A stretch of 64,000 nucleotides of DNA from positions 372,001-436,000 of the forward strand of contig JAXRKN010000026.1 in NCBI GenBank assembly GCA_038502055.1, read 5' to 3'. The DNA is from Tanytarsus gracilentus. Lineage: Eukaryota > Arthropoda > Insecta > Diptera > Chironomidae. Below are positions 25,001-37,296 of this stretch, piece by piece. The position numbers were made by a program, and so were the translations under genes. Positions within the stretch are counted from its first letter, which is position 1. The number at the start of each line of letters is the position of its first letter. The notes under the pieces are model-generated. The model saw only the letters and a program-made list of their open reading frames with translations, did not search any database and was not told the DNA's origin.

Positions 25001-26297
25001 TTGTATGAAAATTGATACCTTACGAACTTGAGTCATCACCGCACAATTGATTCAGGAAATAATTAAGGGAGAGAAGAATATAAAGTGAATATGAAGCGGA
25101 AAGGGTAAATTACATACGCATGGTTATCGTGTCATTCTTACGTATAGGGTTAAAAGAAACCAGACATTTTTGATCATAAGAATGCGATTACGAAACCACA
25201 AAATAATAGAGACATGGCAATTCGTGAGCTTATAAATGGTTTTCGTCAGATCTTTTGATGATATCTTACGAGTCACTTGCAGTGTGTTTTGATCTGATGA
25301 ATCAGAGGTGTGTCTCATATGTTCTTCTAAATACGAGGGTGGGACATTTTCGTGATATTTTCGTTTCCGTTTTTCATTAGAAATTTCTGTTTTTCATCTT
25401 CAAGTGAATATAATTTAAATAATTTTATGATTCATCGAAAACGTGATGCTTTGCATAAAAAAATATATGTTTTAGTTGTCAAGCAAGATCGACTCGGACT
25501 AATAAAAAATAATATTCGCTTTGGAAATCAAGAACGTAAACACGCACTCTAAATCTATCTATCAATAGATAAGATAGTTGTCACACGTTTCAAATATATT
25601 GGTAGAAAAATTATTGACATTCCTCAAATGTATGTAGTGCGTTATCAAGATTTTACCAAATTGTTTATTTAGTGAACATCAATTTAATTGTTAATGATTA
25701 TTTTTGTGCGCGACATTTTATGTCATCACTGGAGTCGAGTCGTATAAATATAGTTTTTTTAGTCCGCGATGAAGGAGGAAAGTAAAGATTATTTAATTGC
25801 CATGGAGGCGGCTTTATTGACTTTTTTATTATTGATAACGTGCGACGATAAATCAACTTGAAAACTTGCCCGTCACTTCAACTTTAAATTGAAACCACCT
25901 GAAAAATATGGTTAAGTGCTAAAATAGTTCATTGACATGAGTGTCTTTAATTTAATACTGATCGAATTTAAAAAATATTTTATTTAAAAAACGAATTTAA
26001 AATTTTTAAAATCCAATATTATTTAATTTTTTTAAATAGATTTTTTACACTAAAAATTTATAACCCCCTTGAACATTCCAGTAAATTTTTCCTGAGAACT
26101 CTCTTTTTGAACTGGGTAACATGCATGACTTGTTCTGAGGAATTTTTCGTATGCTTTTCTACGTCACGCGGTAAATTTGATTATAGAGTGTAAAAACTGG
26201 ATTTTGCATAAAAAGAACACTTTTACGTTCTCTCCTCTCAACCTTATCGCAAAAAAATATTTTTTCTCATTCGAACACTTTTTCATTTCATTTCCAG
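19070..26297. other. Large gene-free region, probably a 5' intron of ihog/boi
   Basis: About 7.2 kb of AT-rich DNA without a convincing coding frame, tRNA or transposon gene. If the 5' exon near 19 kb is real, this is a first intron, a common home for enhancers of developmental genes. The acceptor at 26297 is clear. Confidence 0.4.
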
Positions 26298-26321
26298 ATA
26301 ATACCAATATTTTATAAAGCA

Positions 26322-29300
26322 ATGGACTTTTCAAAGCAACAGTTTTTTATTTATTTATTACTTCTGAATGCACTTAATGCATTCACACACGAAACCGAAT
26401 CATCGTCCTCGTCGTCATCGTCATCACTGGGAACCTACATGTCAATTCAACCCGAGTCTACCGATGCACCGGCAGGCGATGAAGTTCAGCTACGATGCGA
26501 ACTAAATTTGCCACCCGATAAAGTTGAATTTCGGTTTCGACCACAAAATTCCAGTCCTGATGAGCGTGATAGGCTAATAAATGTACAGAAAATGGTGAGT
26601 CCTCACTCTCTCAAGCATGATTATGACTCGTTACAACAACTTTCGACATTACAGTCGTCCTACAATATAACGACAAAAGATAGACTTACGAAACTACACG
26701 TGTATGTGAATCAAAAAACTGTGGGTGACTATCGCTGTGTCGGTTGGTTTGGATCGTCAGCACATGCTTCAATTTCTGCAAAGCTTCGTCTAGCATCGAC
26801 AGCAATTGATGACAGAGACACCCATAAGCCCATCATTCATTGGAAAGTTGCACCCAAAAACAGCATCATCATTCGATGTGGCACAGTTACATCAGCACCC
26901 GACCCCGTGTGGAGTTATTACAAGTAAATTTTTTACGCGTGATTAATAAAAGAGAAATTTTAATCTCTTTATTTGCAGAGATGATGTACTTTTGCCCACG
27001 ACAAATCAAGTACAAAGTAAATATGGCGGATATATCCTTAAAAATATCACCTCCGTTGACTCGGGCATGTACAGGTTCGAACCCTAGAACTAAAATTTAG
27101 ATTTTTAATTTTTGACACGTTGCAAATTTCTTACAGTTGCTCTGCAATGAATACACTCGCAGGTGTTGAAGCAAAAATGCCACAACGCTATTCACTTATG
27201 GTCACGCCAACGCCGAGAAGTGCACCAACTTTTCTACTCGAACCTCCAACATCATTTTATGCGCGACAGGGCGAAAGTATAATTCTCGAATGTCCCGGCG
27301 TATCAAATCCAGTTCCGAAGGCAACGTGGAGTCGACCGAATGGAATTCTTAATTTTAACAGCAATCGAATTTCAGTTTTTGGTTATGGCTTACAAATTAT
27401 TAATGTCGAACAAAACGATCAAGGCACTTACATTTGTCGATTGGATAATGGAGAAAATCCGGTTAAAGTTCACACGATAGAATTTAACATTCTTAAAACA
27501 CCCGAGATTGTTGATGCTCCCAAGACATCACTGACCAATGAAAGCGATCGCCTCGAGTTGCACTGCCGAGCGACCGGCTTCCCAAAGCCTGAAATCTATT
27601 GGATGATAAATGGGGAGAACACACGATTCGATCCGCTAATTATACAAGAAGAATCCAAATTAATAATCTCATCGGTCGAGAAGAGACATGCTGGCATAGT
27701 TCAATGTTTCGCACGCAACGATCTCGGCGAGGTAAATGAAGGTGCCTTACTACAAGTTAATCCGAAGCAAATTGATGGCGAAGGAAAGCCAATTCCGCTC
27801 GGTGGAGTGCCTCATAAACCGCGATCTCGAGGTCACAATAGAATGCACGGCGATAAGAGAAGAAATAAAGGACGTAAGTTAATTTGGAATTTTTAACGAC
27901 TTTTTTAAAATCAAATAAAAAACAGGTTAAATTTAAGCATGGATTTAAATTTTAATCTATGCGGATTAATTAAAATCTCGAAGGATTTAAAATTTTAATC
28001 AAATCTTCTTTTTCTACAGCAAACTTGCCCAACATTTCGAAGCCAAATATCACGAGGCTCAACGATGAGGCAGTTATGGTAAAATGGTCAGTAATGCAGT
28101 CATCCTCAAACGAAGGCTCTCTGCCGATCCAATTTTTCAAGGTTCAGTACATGATGATTTCTCATGAAAATCAGCAGCGAAAAAATGACGATTGGATAAC
28201 GATGACTGAAGATATTCCGCCACATTTGAGATCGTATGAGATTCATAATCTAAAGCCAGAACATCACTATAAATTTAAGATTTCTGCCGTGTACTCGAAT
28301 AATGACAACAAACAAAGTCCAATCAGGCGATTCCATCTAAAACGAATCAAGCATGGAGGAAAGGCAATTTTACCGATTCCCTCTGACGTCATCATCGAGT
28401 CAGTTTCTGAAACAGAAGTTAAAGTTCGATGGTCAGTTTCCGATCAGCATCATAATAATATTTTCGGTGGATTTTACATTAGCTACAGAAAAACAGTTTC
28501 TGCCGACGACTATTTAGTCGTGGCATGTGAGGGTGCACACAAGAGACATTTCAATATTCGACACCTTGAGCCCGGCATGAATTATGAGTTTAAAATTCAA
28601 AGTTTCTCTTCGGTGGCCGCTTCCGAATTTAGTCCGATTGTTATGGGCCGAACTCACAGTAAGCTTTGTATAAAATCAAATAAAGAAACTTTTTTTGAAA
28701 CAAATTTATTTCTTTTTTTAGAACCGACCGTGTCGACGACAACACCTCCAACAGTTAAATTGAGCAATAAAAACGATCAGAAAGGTCAAACCTCCTTCCT
28801 ACCATTGATTGTCGGTGCAATCGGCGGATGTGCTTTGCTATTCTTAATTTTCATTCTCATTTTCATCGCGCTCAAAAAGCGACGAGACATGGTTCAAAAT
28901 CAACGTGAAGGTAAGACATGATGACAGTGTACAATGCCGGCAGTCACTTAAAATTGTTTAATTTCTATAGAGCAAGAAAGCAAGTCAAACCATATTCAGG
29001 CTGACGGCGTGGTTAATGGTGGGCGTTCGCCAATTCATCGGAATAATAATCGACATTTAAATGGAATAATTCGCATCAACATTACACCTAATCCACTTTC
29101 CGATGAAAAAGTAAGAGTTCTTTTAATTGACATAAAAAAGGGATGGAAACTTTTAAGTTTAAAATTGAGTTAAAAGTTTCCATCGCTTGTGTTTAAAAAA
29201 TTATTTTTAATCGCTTTCGCTTCCTAATGCCAGTTGCATGTTGCACCCACCCGAACTTTCTATTTCAAAAAAAAATATATATTTCTATCCTTTTTCGGCA

Positions 29301-30035
29301 CAAAAATTTAATTTTCAAATCATTCCGGAAAATTCTCTCAAAAATTCAACTTTCCTCTGCAGTAGTTTGTAATCACAATTTTCTGTGTATTTCTCTCGCA
29401 ATTTAATTTTTAATTTTGTGCCCAATTTAATTGTGATGCAAACAACCTCCCCTTCTTCTTCTTCTGGCTGTGATTTTAGAATCGATTGGAATTGGTTTCC
29501 ATTGGTCTCAACAATAATATTTGTCTTTCATCGCCGCAGAATGACATCAATGGCCTTGGCATTCCCGTCGTTACGCCGACTCATCAAACATCACCGCACA
29601 GCGTACAACAATTACCTCCGCTTGGATCCGCGCACCGAAAAACCCTCGAGAGGAACATTAGAAATAATCATCACAATCAAATGCCAATTTTAGAATCGAC
29701 TAAGACGATGATTGATGGTAAAGTAATTGCGAATATCTCTTTATTCTCCCCTACTTAACTCTCCTTTTTGTCTTCTTATTTCATTTTCGTGACTATTGAC
29801 ATTACACTTGTGATCGGAAGGCGACCTTGGAATTCCAATCGTTCGCACAGCATCTATCAGACGTCAAGGCATGCGCGGCTCAAATAATTCAATTAACAAT
29901 GGTAGCCCACGATTTATCCGTAATGGACGACATCATCAGAGGTCACCGATGCCAACGCGCGCTTCTTCAAAGCGAAGAGGCGATATCGAGCAATCAACAG
30001 CCAGTCTAAATAGTGTTAATAGCATTGAAGTATGA
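26322..30035 (+). CDS. ihog/boi: Ihog/Boi-type Hedgehog co-receptor (Ig and FN3 membrane protein)
   Basis: Exons: 26322-26923, 26979-27074, 27137-27873, 28020-28658, 28722-28910, 28971-29110, 29540-29717 and 29821-30035, giving 931 residues. An N-terminal signal peptide (about 1-21) and a run of serines precede four Ig-like domains, with disulfide cysteines in motifs such as VQLRCEL/GDYRCVGW, GMYSCSAMN, ILECPG/GTYICRL and ELHCRATG/VQCFARN. Two fibronectin III domains follow (about 485-585 and 590-690), then a membrane segment (about 718-742), stop-transfer KKRR and a basic, low-complexity tail. The MSIQPESTDAPAGDEV opening and domain order match Drosophila Ihog and Boi, which bind Hedgehog through the first FN3 domain. 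Length does not separate the two paralogues. The last acceptor (GGAAG before 29821) has a poor pyrimidine tract but keeps the frame to a natural stop. Confidence 0.9.
29142..29184. repeat. Short perfect hairpin in an ihog/boi intron
   Basis: Fifteen-base perfect arms (29142-29156 and 29170-29184) enclose a 13-base loop in the intron between the exons ending at 29110 and starting at 29540. The stem is short for a microRNA precursor. The function is unknown. Confidence 0.6.
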
Positions 30036-31117
30036 GAGGATGAGTGAGAGAGACAGAGAGAGAATGTGAGACTAACTCTTTTTTTGCATCATCTAGGTTT
30101 CATAATCGAATAGTTCCTTAAAAAAATTTGTTAAGATAGACAATGTGGAAGAGTTGAGCGCATAGAAAATTTGAAATCTTTGGATAAATGTAAAATTTAT
30201 ATAAAAAAAATGTGATAATAATTTTTTTTTCGGAAAAACTTTATGCGTGAAATTTTTCAAAGCTGGTTGATTTTAAAGTTTAAAGAAAGATTTTGATTAC
30301 TAACCATAGAAAGGGATTGTTTAGAAATTATGGAACAGTTTAAAATTAAAATTTCAAAATTATAAGTGAAATTCGAAAAAAAGCTCATCCATGAAAAACA
30401 TTTTATTGAATTATAAAATAAATCTCGGATTAAAAAATTTGGGAAAGTTGATTTATTATTAAATCCCAGAATTAGTTTAAGTGATTTAATATTTTCAATT
30501 AAAATTTAAAAAATAATCAAAATATTTTTTAAGTTAATTTGAAAAATCTAAAATAAAACTTTCTATAATTTCTAAACAACCATCCATCACCACTAACATT
30601 TTTTTTATAATCAGATTCCACACAATAATAAGTTTAATATTTTAAGAGAGTTAAATTCAAGCAAATCCGTCCATTTCGTTTTTGAATGTCACAAAACTTA
30701 AGCCATGAATAAAACTCGAACATAAAAGCAACGCCGAGAGCGAAAAAAAAAACTAAGCAGCTAATAAAAAGACTGTAAATAGATTTAACTACTAACTTTG
30801 AAAATCAGGTTGACTGTTTATCCAATTCTAATCGCTCAAATGACTTATAATTTATTAACATGAGATGTAAAATAATTTTAAAACACCCCCAGACAAACTA
30901 AATGAAAGAGTGAAACAAAATGCCACAAATAATTTTTAATAAAATGTACACAAAGTAGTTTAGCTGATAAATCTCACGCAAATTAAGACAATTTATATTT
31001 TACTTAATATTTAATAATTTTAACGGAAAAGTTTTTACAAAATACAATTTTTTTTTTGAGGAATCAAAATAAAGTCTATAAAGCTATAAAACATCCTTGG
31101 TGATCTTTAAATAATCT
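30036..31117. other. Convergent 3' intergenic region
   Basis: Very AT-rich spacer between the stops of the ihog/boi gene and the secreted-protein gene. It contains several AATAAA-like sites and no convincing frame. Confidence 0.5.
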
Positions 31118-33626
31118 TTATGGAACTGTTACAGGCAGAAAACGAGTTGGATCACCGAACTTTGGATCAAATCTTACGACAATTTTTTGCGGATCTTCCC
31201 CGACCTCTAGGAAGGTGTTCCAATCGAAAATCATGTAGAATCCACTTCTCCGTGGACTTGGCAGTTGTTCAATTTCATCATCAACAGGTTCGATTTCATC
31301 TTCGAGTGTATTTTTCTTTGATTCTTCGGTGGTTGAGGACTCATCGATAGAAGACTCCGTTGTGGTGGTCGATGGAGCTTCAGTTGTGGTCGTAACTTTA
31401 ATTTTGGCATCACCATCGTCAGTTGACTCGAGTGAGGACTCAAGCAGTGGTGCGTCGATGGATAAACTCAATTTTGTAGGTTCATCTGTCATCTGCTGTC
31501 TCTTAACGCCATTTCTTTGAGCACCCGATTTTATGGTGTACTTTACCGGGTCAATGCTCGAACTGCTCGCCTTATTCTCTGATGGATTTAATTTTTCCAA
31601 CTCTTTAATCGTGTCCAAAAGTTGCTCAAGCCTTCTAAAATCATCTTCTTTGGCTTTCATATTTGCAGGTCTATTCACATTCGAACTCAACTTTTTGAGT
31701 TGATTTTTATTCTTGCCGTCATCAATCGTGGCTATGCCAATGTTGCTTAATAGCTTCGAAAAGTTTGGAGTTAAGTATGATGAGTCGATTGATGGCAATG
31801 ATGAGTTGTAATTTTTGCCATCATTTCTCGGCCGCTTTGTTGTACCGCGTTGATTGAGACCGAATTGTTTGAAGAATGAATCCATTTCTGATGATATATT
31901 TTTATTGACGCCTGTGAGTGGCTTAAATGACTCATAATCTTTAGCATTAACGAGCGTTGATTTTTGAGAATTTTCGAGTGTCAGTGGCTGGGCATCTGGT
32001 GTGCCATTTGAGTCTTGAAATAAAAGCGATGATGGGTTATCAGCATTGAGAAGAACTGGCAGGGATTTTAGGCCAATTGATTTCTCTTCACTATCAAGAA
32101 GGCCATAATTTTTTAAAAGCTTTTTCAAATCTTCCGGCACTTCAGGCTCAATCGTGGGAGGTCTCGTTGATGCCTTATGTCTTGCCAAATTATCAATTGC
32201 TGCCAATTCATCGGCGTGATACGGAAGAGCGAGAATTAAGTTTCTCATGAATTCCTGCTTTTCGGCATCGCCACTAAGAACGCTCTGCTCGAATTCAGTC
32301 TTCGTGACTTTCTCAAAAAGCTCTTTTATTTCACCCCTAAAAAGGTAATTAATTTTTTTACAGATATTTACAGCTTGTTAAAATTTAATAACCTCAATTT
32401 TGAGCTTTTTTAATTTTTGGAAGTTTAATAAAAAATTGAAAAGCTTTTTTGAAAAATATTGAGCTTTTTTTCAACAAGAATTTAAATTCAAATTCTATTA
32501 GATTTTAAAATAAATTTAAATCCAAGTAGGTTCAGAAACAATTTTAATTTTAATCTGAGTGGCACTATTGGCAAAAAATTTAATTTTCCGCTTAAAAGTC
32601 AAGAAAATGAAATGGCTTATTTTTCTAAAAGTTCATGCTCAATCAAATGTTTGGTCCTTAAACCTCCTAAAAATGCAAAGAACCAATTTTTTCGGACGTA
32701 GGAATCGAATGTTTGCACCCATTTTCTATGAACCCTCTGAAAATTTAATTTTCTTAAATGAGCTCTAACTTTTTACTCTTTCACTTCCTGAAAAAATGTT
32801 TATTTTTTTATTCTCTATCGATTTGCATCAACAGAATTTTTTTTGATGTGATTTGTAGCTTCCTAAAATTGTTAACTTTGGTGTCAGACATAGTTGAACT
32901 TGATGGAGTAGATACCGAGATACATACTTTAATTTGGACCTTTGACAAGCAATTAATACATCGGTTGAGGGGAAATAGGGAAAGCCGTAAATTATTTTAA
33001 AAAATTTTGAAAGTTCAACTAATTTGACAGATTAATGGTGTTTTTTTTGTACAACATAAAAGATTCGTAGATAACATTTTTTTAAAAAAAATATCCAGCA
33101 CTGATTAATCTGTCAAATTAGTTGAACTTTCAGCAAAATCGCGATTTTTTAAAATGTTTCTTGGGAGGGGTGAATGGGAAATGATTTCGAAAATTTTTTT
33201 GGGTTTGGAAATTTGTTGGTGAACTTTTAGAAAAATAAGCCATTTCATTTTCATTAGTAATGATTGCAAATTTAAATTTTTTGCCCATGGTGAGTGGGTT
33301 AAAAAAATTCAAATTTAAATGAATGAAAGCTTTAATTATAATTAAAAAGTTAAACTCTTTGAAATCATGAATGATAATTTCTCGACTCACTTTGTTAGCC
33401 GCGGCAGCGATGGATCTGATGAGAGAAGCTTTTGGACTTCATCTATTGTGGTCTGCACATCGAGCAGTGCTTTCACTCGCTGATCTTTTCCCAGTTCATT
33501 CACATCGAGAGGCGATAAATTTTGGTGAAGATTGAGTGCCAGTGGTGGAGTTTGTGCTGGAAGGGAGGTGCAAGACTTGATGGCGACTAGTGCAATCAAA
33601 GCATGAAAAATACTTCTAAGAATCAT
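31118..33626 (-). CDS. Unrecognised secreted, cysteine-poor protein, two exons
   Basis: Exons 33626-33391 and 32336-31118 on the minus strand join in phase 2 to give 484 residues. The protein starts with a clear signal peptide (about 1-21, ending near SCTSLPAQ) and has no other membrane segment. The only cysteine seen is at the signal-peptide end, so the mature chain is probably disulfide-free. The middle is Ser/Asn/Lys/Asp-rich and looks disordered. A threonine-rich acidic stretch (TTTTEAPSTTTTESS) precedes a well-structured C-terminus, SPRRSGFYMIFDWNTFLEVG, then a segment ending FLPVTVP. That C-terminal block looks like the conserved core and sits after a dibasic RR. I do not recognise the family by name; an extracellular-matrix or processed precursor role is speculation. 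Confidence 0.85.
32564..33290. repeat. Inverted repeat pair in the intron of the secreted-protein gene
   Basis: A 33-base block near 32605-32637 (beginning GAAAATGAAATGGC) recurs as its exact reverse complement near 33220-33252. The segments outside it, beginning GGCAAAAAATTTAA, also match between the arms (near 32564 and 33270-33287), with a few differences and different spacing. A second, smaller inverted repeat (33008-33132) is nested inside. This suggests a degenerate fold-back transposable element inserted in the intron. No coding capacity is seen. Confidence 0.7.
33008..33132. repeat. 125-base element with 29-base perfect inverted ends
   Basis: The arms at 33008-33036 and 33104-33132 are perfect reverse complements, beginning TGAAAGTTCAACTAATTTG, with a 67-base AT-rich centre. 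It resembles a tiny MITE or a stem-loop. No clear target duplication is visible. Confidence 0.85.
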
Positions 33627-36600
33627 TTTTTATGCAAAAATATTCGCTAGAAAAAAAGAAACAAAGAAAATCTAGTGAACACAAAAAAAAATCTACATGT
33701 GAGTAATTTAAAAATTTGGAGGTCAGCAGTCCGTAAACTATTAAGACTCTCGAGAGTTTTTTTGTTGAGTTTTTAGACCGTTAAGATTTTTGTTATGACC
33801 ACAATTTTTTTGCTTTCATCTTCATAACAGCCTTGAACTTTTAGCCACTTTCGAAGCTTTAAAATCTTCTTCGTTTCCCGCGGTGACATCTCGAGACATA
33901 ACGTAATTTTTATCATTTACTGATTGAATCATTCACAACATTCACCTCGTGTTCGTGTGTATAAATGATTGTTTGCTGTTTTTTCTTCTTTCACATGTGT
34001 GAACGTAATAGTTTGTGCTTTCACTTTTATTTGAGTATCTCTGTGGTCGAGACGTATAAAAAAGTAAAAATTTTAAATCAAATTGGTCACACTTTGCGAT
34101 TGAAAATGTTGAAATTAATAATTTCGCTGTAGCTTGTTAAGTAATTGCACTTGATGCACTTGACTTTATTCACAAGGTATTCGTTTGTATGCGTGCTAAA
34201 TGACCTTCTTGGTCTTTCCATAATATTTTTTTAACTTTCACTGGATGACATCACAGCATTAATCATTTAAAAAATTTGTACAATCCTCTTGAGCTTACGA
34301 GAGCTGATCTTGTTTGGAATGTTTTTTTTTCACAAAACATAAATCAAATTTTAATAAGATAAAAAAATAAAATCCACTTTACCATTTTATGTGGCGCTTG
34401 GGCGATCGACCGATTCCAACTGAGCTAGCTGAGCTTAAACTCTCAAACACAAGCGAGAAAACGGCGAACGATGCTGGGGGGTGGGGGAGTCAAAATTTGA
34501 AGTTTCTCTCAAAATGCTTTCCAGCGTGTTCATACTGGAAAATGTGCATCGATCTCACTTTAAAGTGTCGTCTGCAATATTAATTAAATTTTTTATGATT
34601 GTTTATCGAAATTTTAATTTGTTTGCTTTCGAATGTTTTTCTTTCTTCTTTTTTCGAGATGAGGCCATTGACATTGCTCTCGTAGCAAATAAATCTTTTC
34701 CGTTCTTTTCTCATATACATATATTTGAGTCTATTTTTGAACTTGATTAATATGTTGAAGAGAGGGATTTTAAACTGAGAGCATGAAGCAGCATGCGAAC
34801 GTCAATGTTGAAGTGCCATATGCGCGTACTTTGAGAATAAAATCAACCCTCGCTATTATTAAAAATGAGAGTGAAACAATTTCAAATGCATAAGTCTCTC
34901 GCATGCACATACCGAACATGTGTTTCTCTCTCTCACTTAGGGCGAGCAACAATTCTTCATTAAATTTTTTGTTTACCCACATCTGAAAGTATATATTGAG
35001 AGAACTTTTCCAAAAAGGAACTCCTAACGCATGCGTATCTTTTTTTTTGTGTGAGAACTCTCATAACTTTTATACTCTTTGCAGACTTCTAATATTCGTT
35101 GAAGTGAAAAGTCATTCGGTTTGAAAATGGGTGTAGATTTTAAAAGAAAATTAAATTTTAGTATGAAAATTTGTGTCTAGCCGAAACTTAAGTGGACTTC
35201 CGAAATCGCTTCTAAGAATTAATTTTAAAAATACCGCGTAAGAAAGGAAAATGTATCGAAAAATTGGAAATATTTTAAAAAGATCTGATGGGTGGATAAA
35301 ATATTTATAAAAGTATTTTTATTAATAAAATAGCTATTTTTAAACATAAGAAAATAGAATGTGGAAATTTATTAAAAATATTCTAAGGAAAAATAAAATT
35401 TAAAGTGTGAATGAATAATACGAAAAAACCAGACAGAGTATTATAAAAAATATCGATTTTTCGTTGATCTCAACGCGTGCATATTGTTGTGAGTGAGAGT
35501 GAGAGAGATAAAAAAAGAGAGTGAGAGAAAAGGACACAGATTGATAAGGATATATCCTAATAATTGAGAGACAGGAAAAAGCCGGTGAGTCATTGCAAAA
35601 TTTTATAGTCACATGACATACATTTTTTACACATATCGTGTCCCTCTTGTACCGTCGCTTGATTAGCATAAATTTATTTCAATTTATTTTTAATAAATCT
35701 GGTTTTGTGCAAACAAAAAGAATTCCAGTATGAATTTAAAGAGAAAAATATTTCATCCTGAAATCCAGTATAGTGGCACGCGAACAGCTGTTGTTTACTT
35801 CTCTCTCGTAATAATTTTACTCTCATATATCCATTGCCATCACTTTTATTTTCGTCCATCGTAAAATTGATTTTGATGTTTCTGCTGGTACTTAAATGAG
35901 TCAAAAATAAAACTGCACAGCAAGAAGTGGAATGGAAAAATTTATCGAATCTGTTTGTTTAAAAATTATGATTGCAATCTTTGAATAAAATATTTACATT
36001 TTTTATGCTTTGTTAATGCCAAAAATTGTTTAGGCAAATTAAATTTTGAATTTAAAATAGTTTCAATATTTATCTTCAATTTATTATTTTTATTCAAATT
36101 TTTTTATAATTTTCGAATCATGATATTCAAATAATTTTTTCACACGTTTCAATCAACAAACAGAAATTAAGCAGAAAATTGTTCGAAAGCATATTCATGC
36201 CAGTCAAAACATAACAAAAGAAGAAAACAAATAATTTTTATCCCAAGCACGTTCTCAGGCACAATTTCACCCCGAAATCAGTTTTCACAAAACCATAAAG
36301 GAATAAAAATGTGCGAGCAATACGAAATGCGCGTGGACATTCAAATTTCTTCGAGATGTGCGGCAATTAACCATAACTTTGTCACACATACACTTTTTTT
36401 TCTGAATGGGATAGAAAGTAATAGTCATTTTTCGCGCTGAATACTAATGGAATTTTTGAGAAATTTTTTATCATTTTCTGTTGGTAAAACCACTTAGTGT
36501 GTCAGTAAAAAAGCGAGATGTCATGTTTGATTTCCGCAAGCAAAAAAATTTGCGAGTGCATTATTGATTTTTGCATAAACTGTCTGCGGACGGTACCAAT

Positions 36601-37296
36601 TACCATTATGGCATGCACAAGTCGCGAGATAAATGATAGGTTTTAGATGGAAAAAAGCATGAACTGCACATAATCGAAATGAATTAGATACAAGTCTATA
36701 ATCTCAACTCAACATTTCAACGCGAAGCGTACGCTTACCCGTTGACAATATTATAAAAATTCTTTCCTCTCTCATTTTCAATTAAGTTCACCTGATCACA
36801 TTTTTTTTTCGTTTTCTTTTCTTCCTCCCAACAAAATAAACTTACCGACCTGTTCGATCAACTTACTCGCTCGCCGCTTTTTTTTCTCTCATTCGTTCGC
36901 TTGCTGTGGCACCGTGCACAAGCTGTTGAATCGATCGCGGGTTATAAAAATGTGAAATTTCAATAGTTAATGAAGAAAAAATAAATATTTTAAAAGCGAC
37001 CCACAGCATTAACAAAACAGAATGTGAAGAATTAATCAAGTTTTAAGCAAACAAAAAAATATTTACAGCAAAATTAAAAGCAGGAAAAAAATGCTCTTAA
37101 TATCTCATAAAGTGCACATACAACTTTCAGTAATTAAACATTCAGTGCTTCCTAGTTAAGTGAATAATTTTTGCATAAGATGCAAACTCCTGCTGTCTGA
37201 GCGCGAAAAAAAATTACTTGAGTTTCAAATTAAAAAGCAGTTATCATTTTTGCATGATTAAGTGGTGAAAAGATCGAAATAAAAAAAAGAGTTAAA
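33627..37296. other. Divergent intergenic region, promoter side of two genes
   Basis: About 3.7 kb between the secreted-protein gene (minus) and the first DAAM exon (plus). It is AT-rich with no supported coding frame. It should hold both promoters; a GC-richer patch near 36840-36940 followed by a TATA-like sequence marks a likely DAAM promoter. Confidence 0.45.
36943..36950 (+). promoter_or_regulatory. Candidate TATA box for DAAM
   Basis: TATAAAAA just after a GC-richer stretch (TCGATCGCGGG), about 350 bases before the proposed first DAAM ATG. Its position is compatible with a core promoter, but AT-rich DNA gives many chance matches. Confidence 0.3.

Noticed and set aside
27074..27086. GGTTCGAACCC resembling a tRNA T-arm
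   Set aside because: It lies at a splice donor within the ihog/boi gene and no acceptor stem, D-arm or anticodon arm surrounds it.
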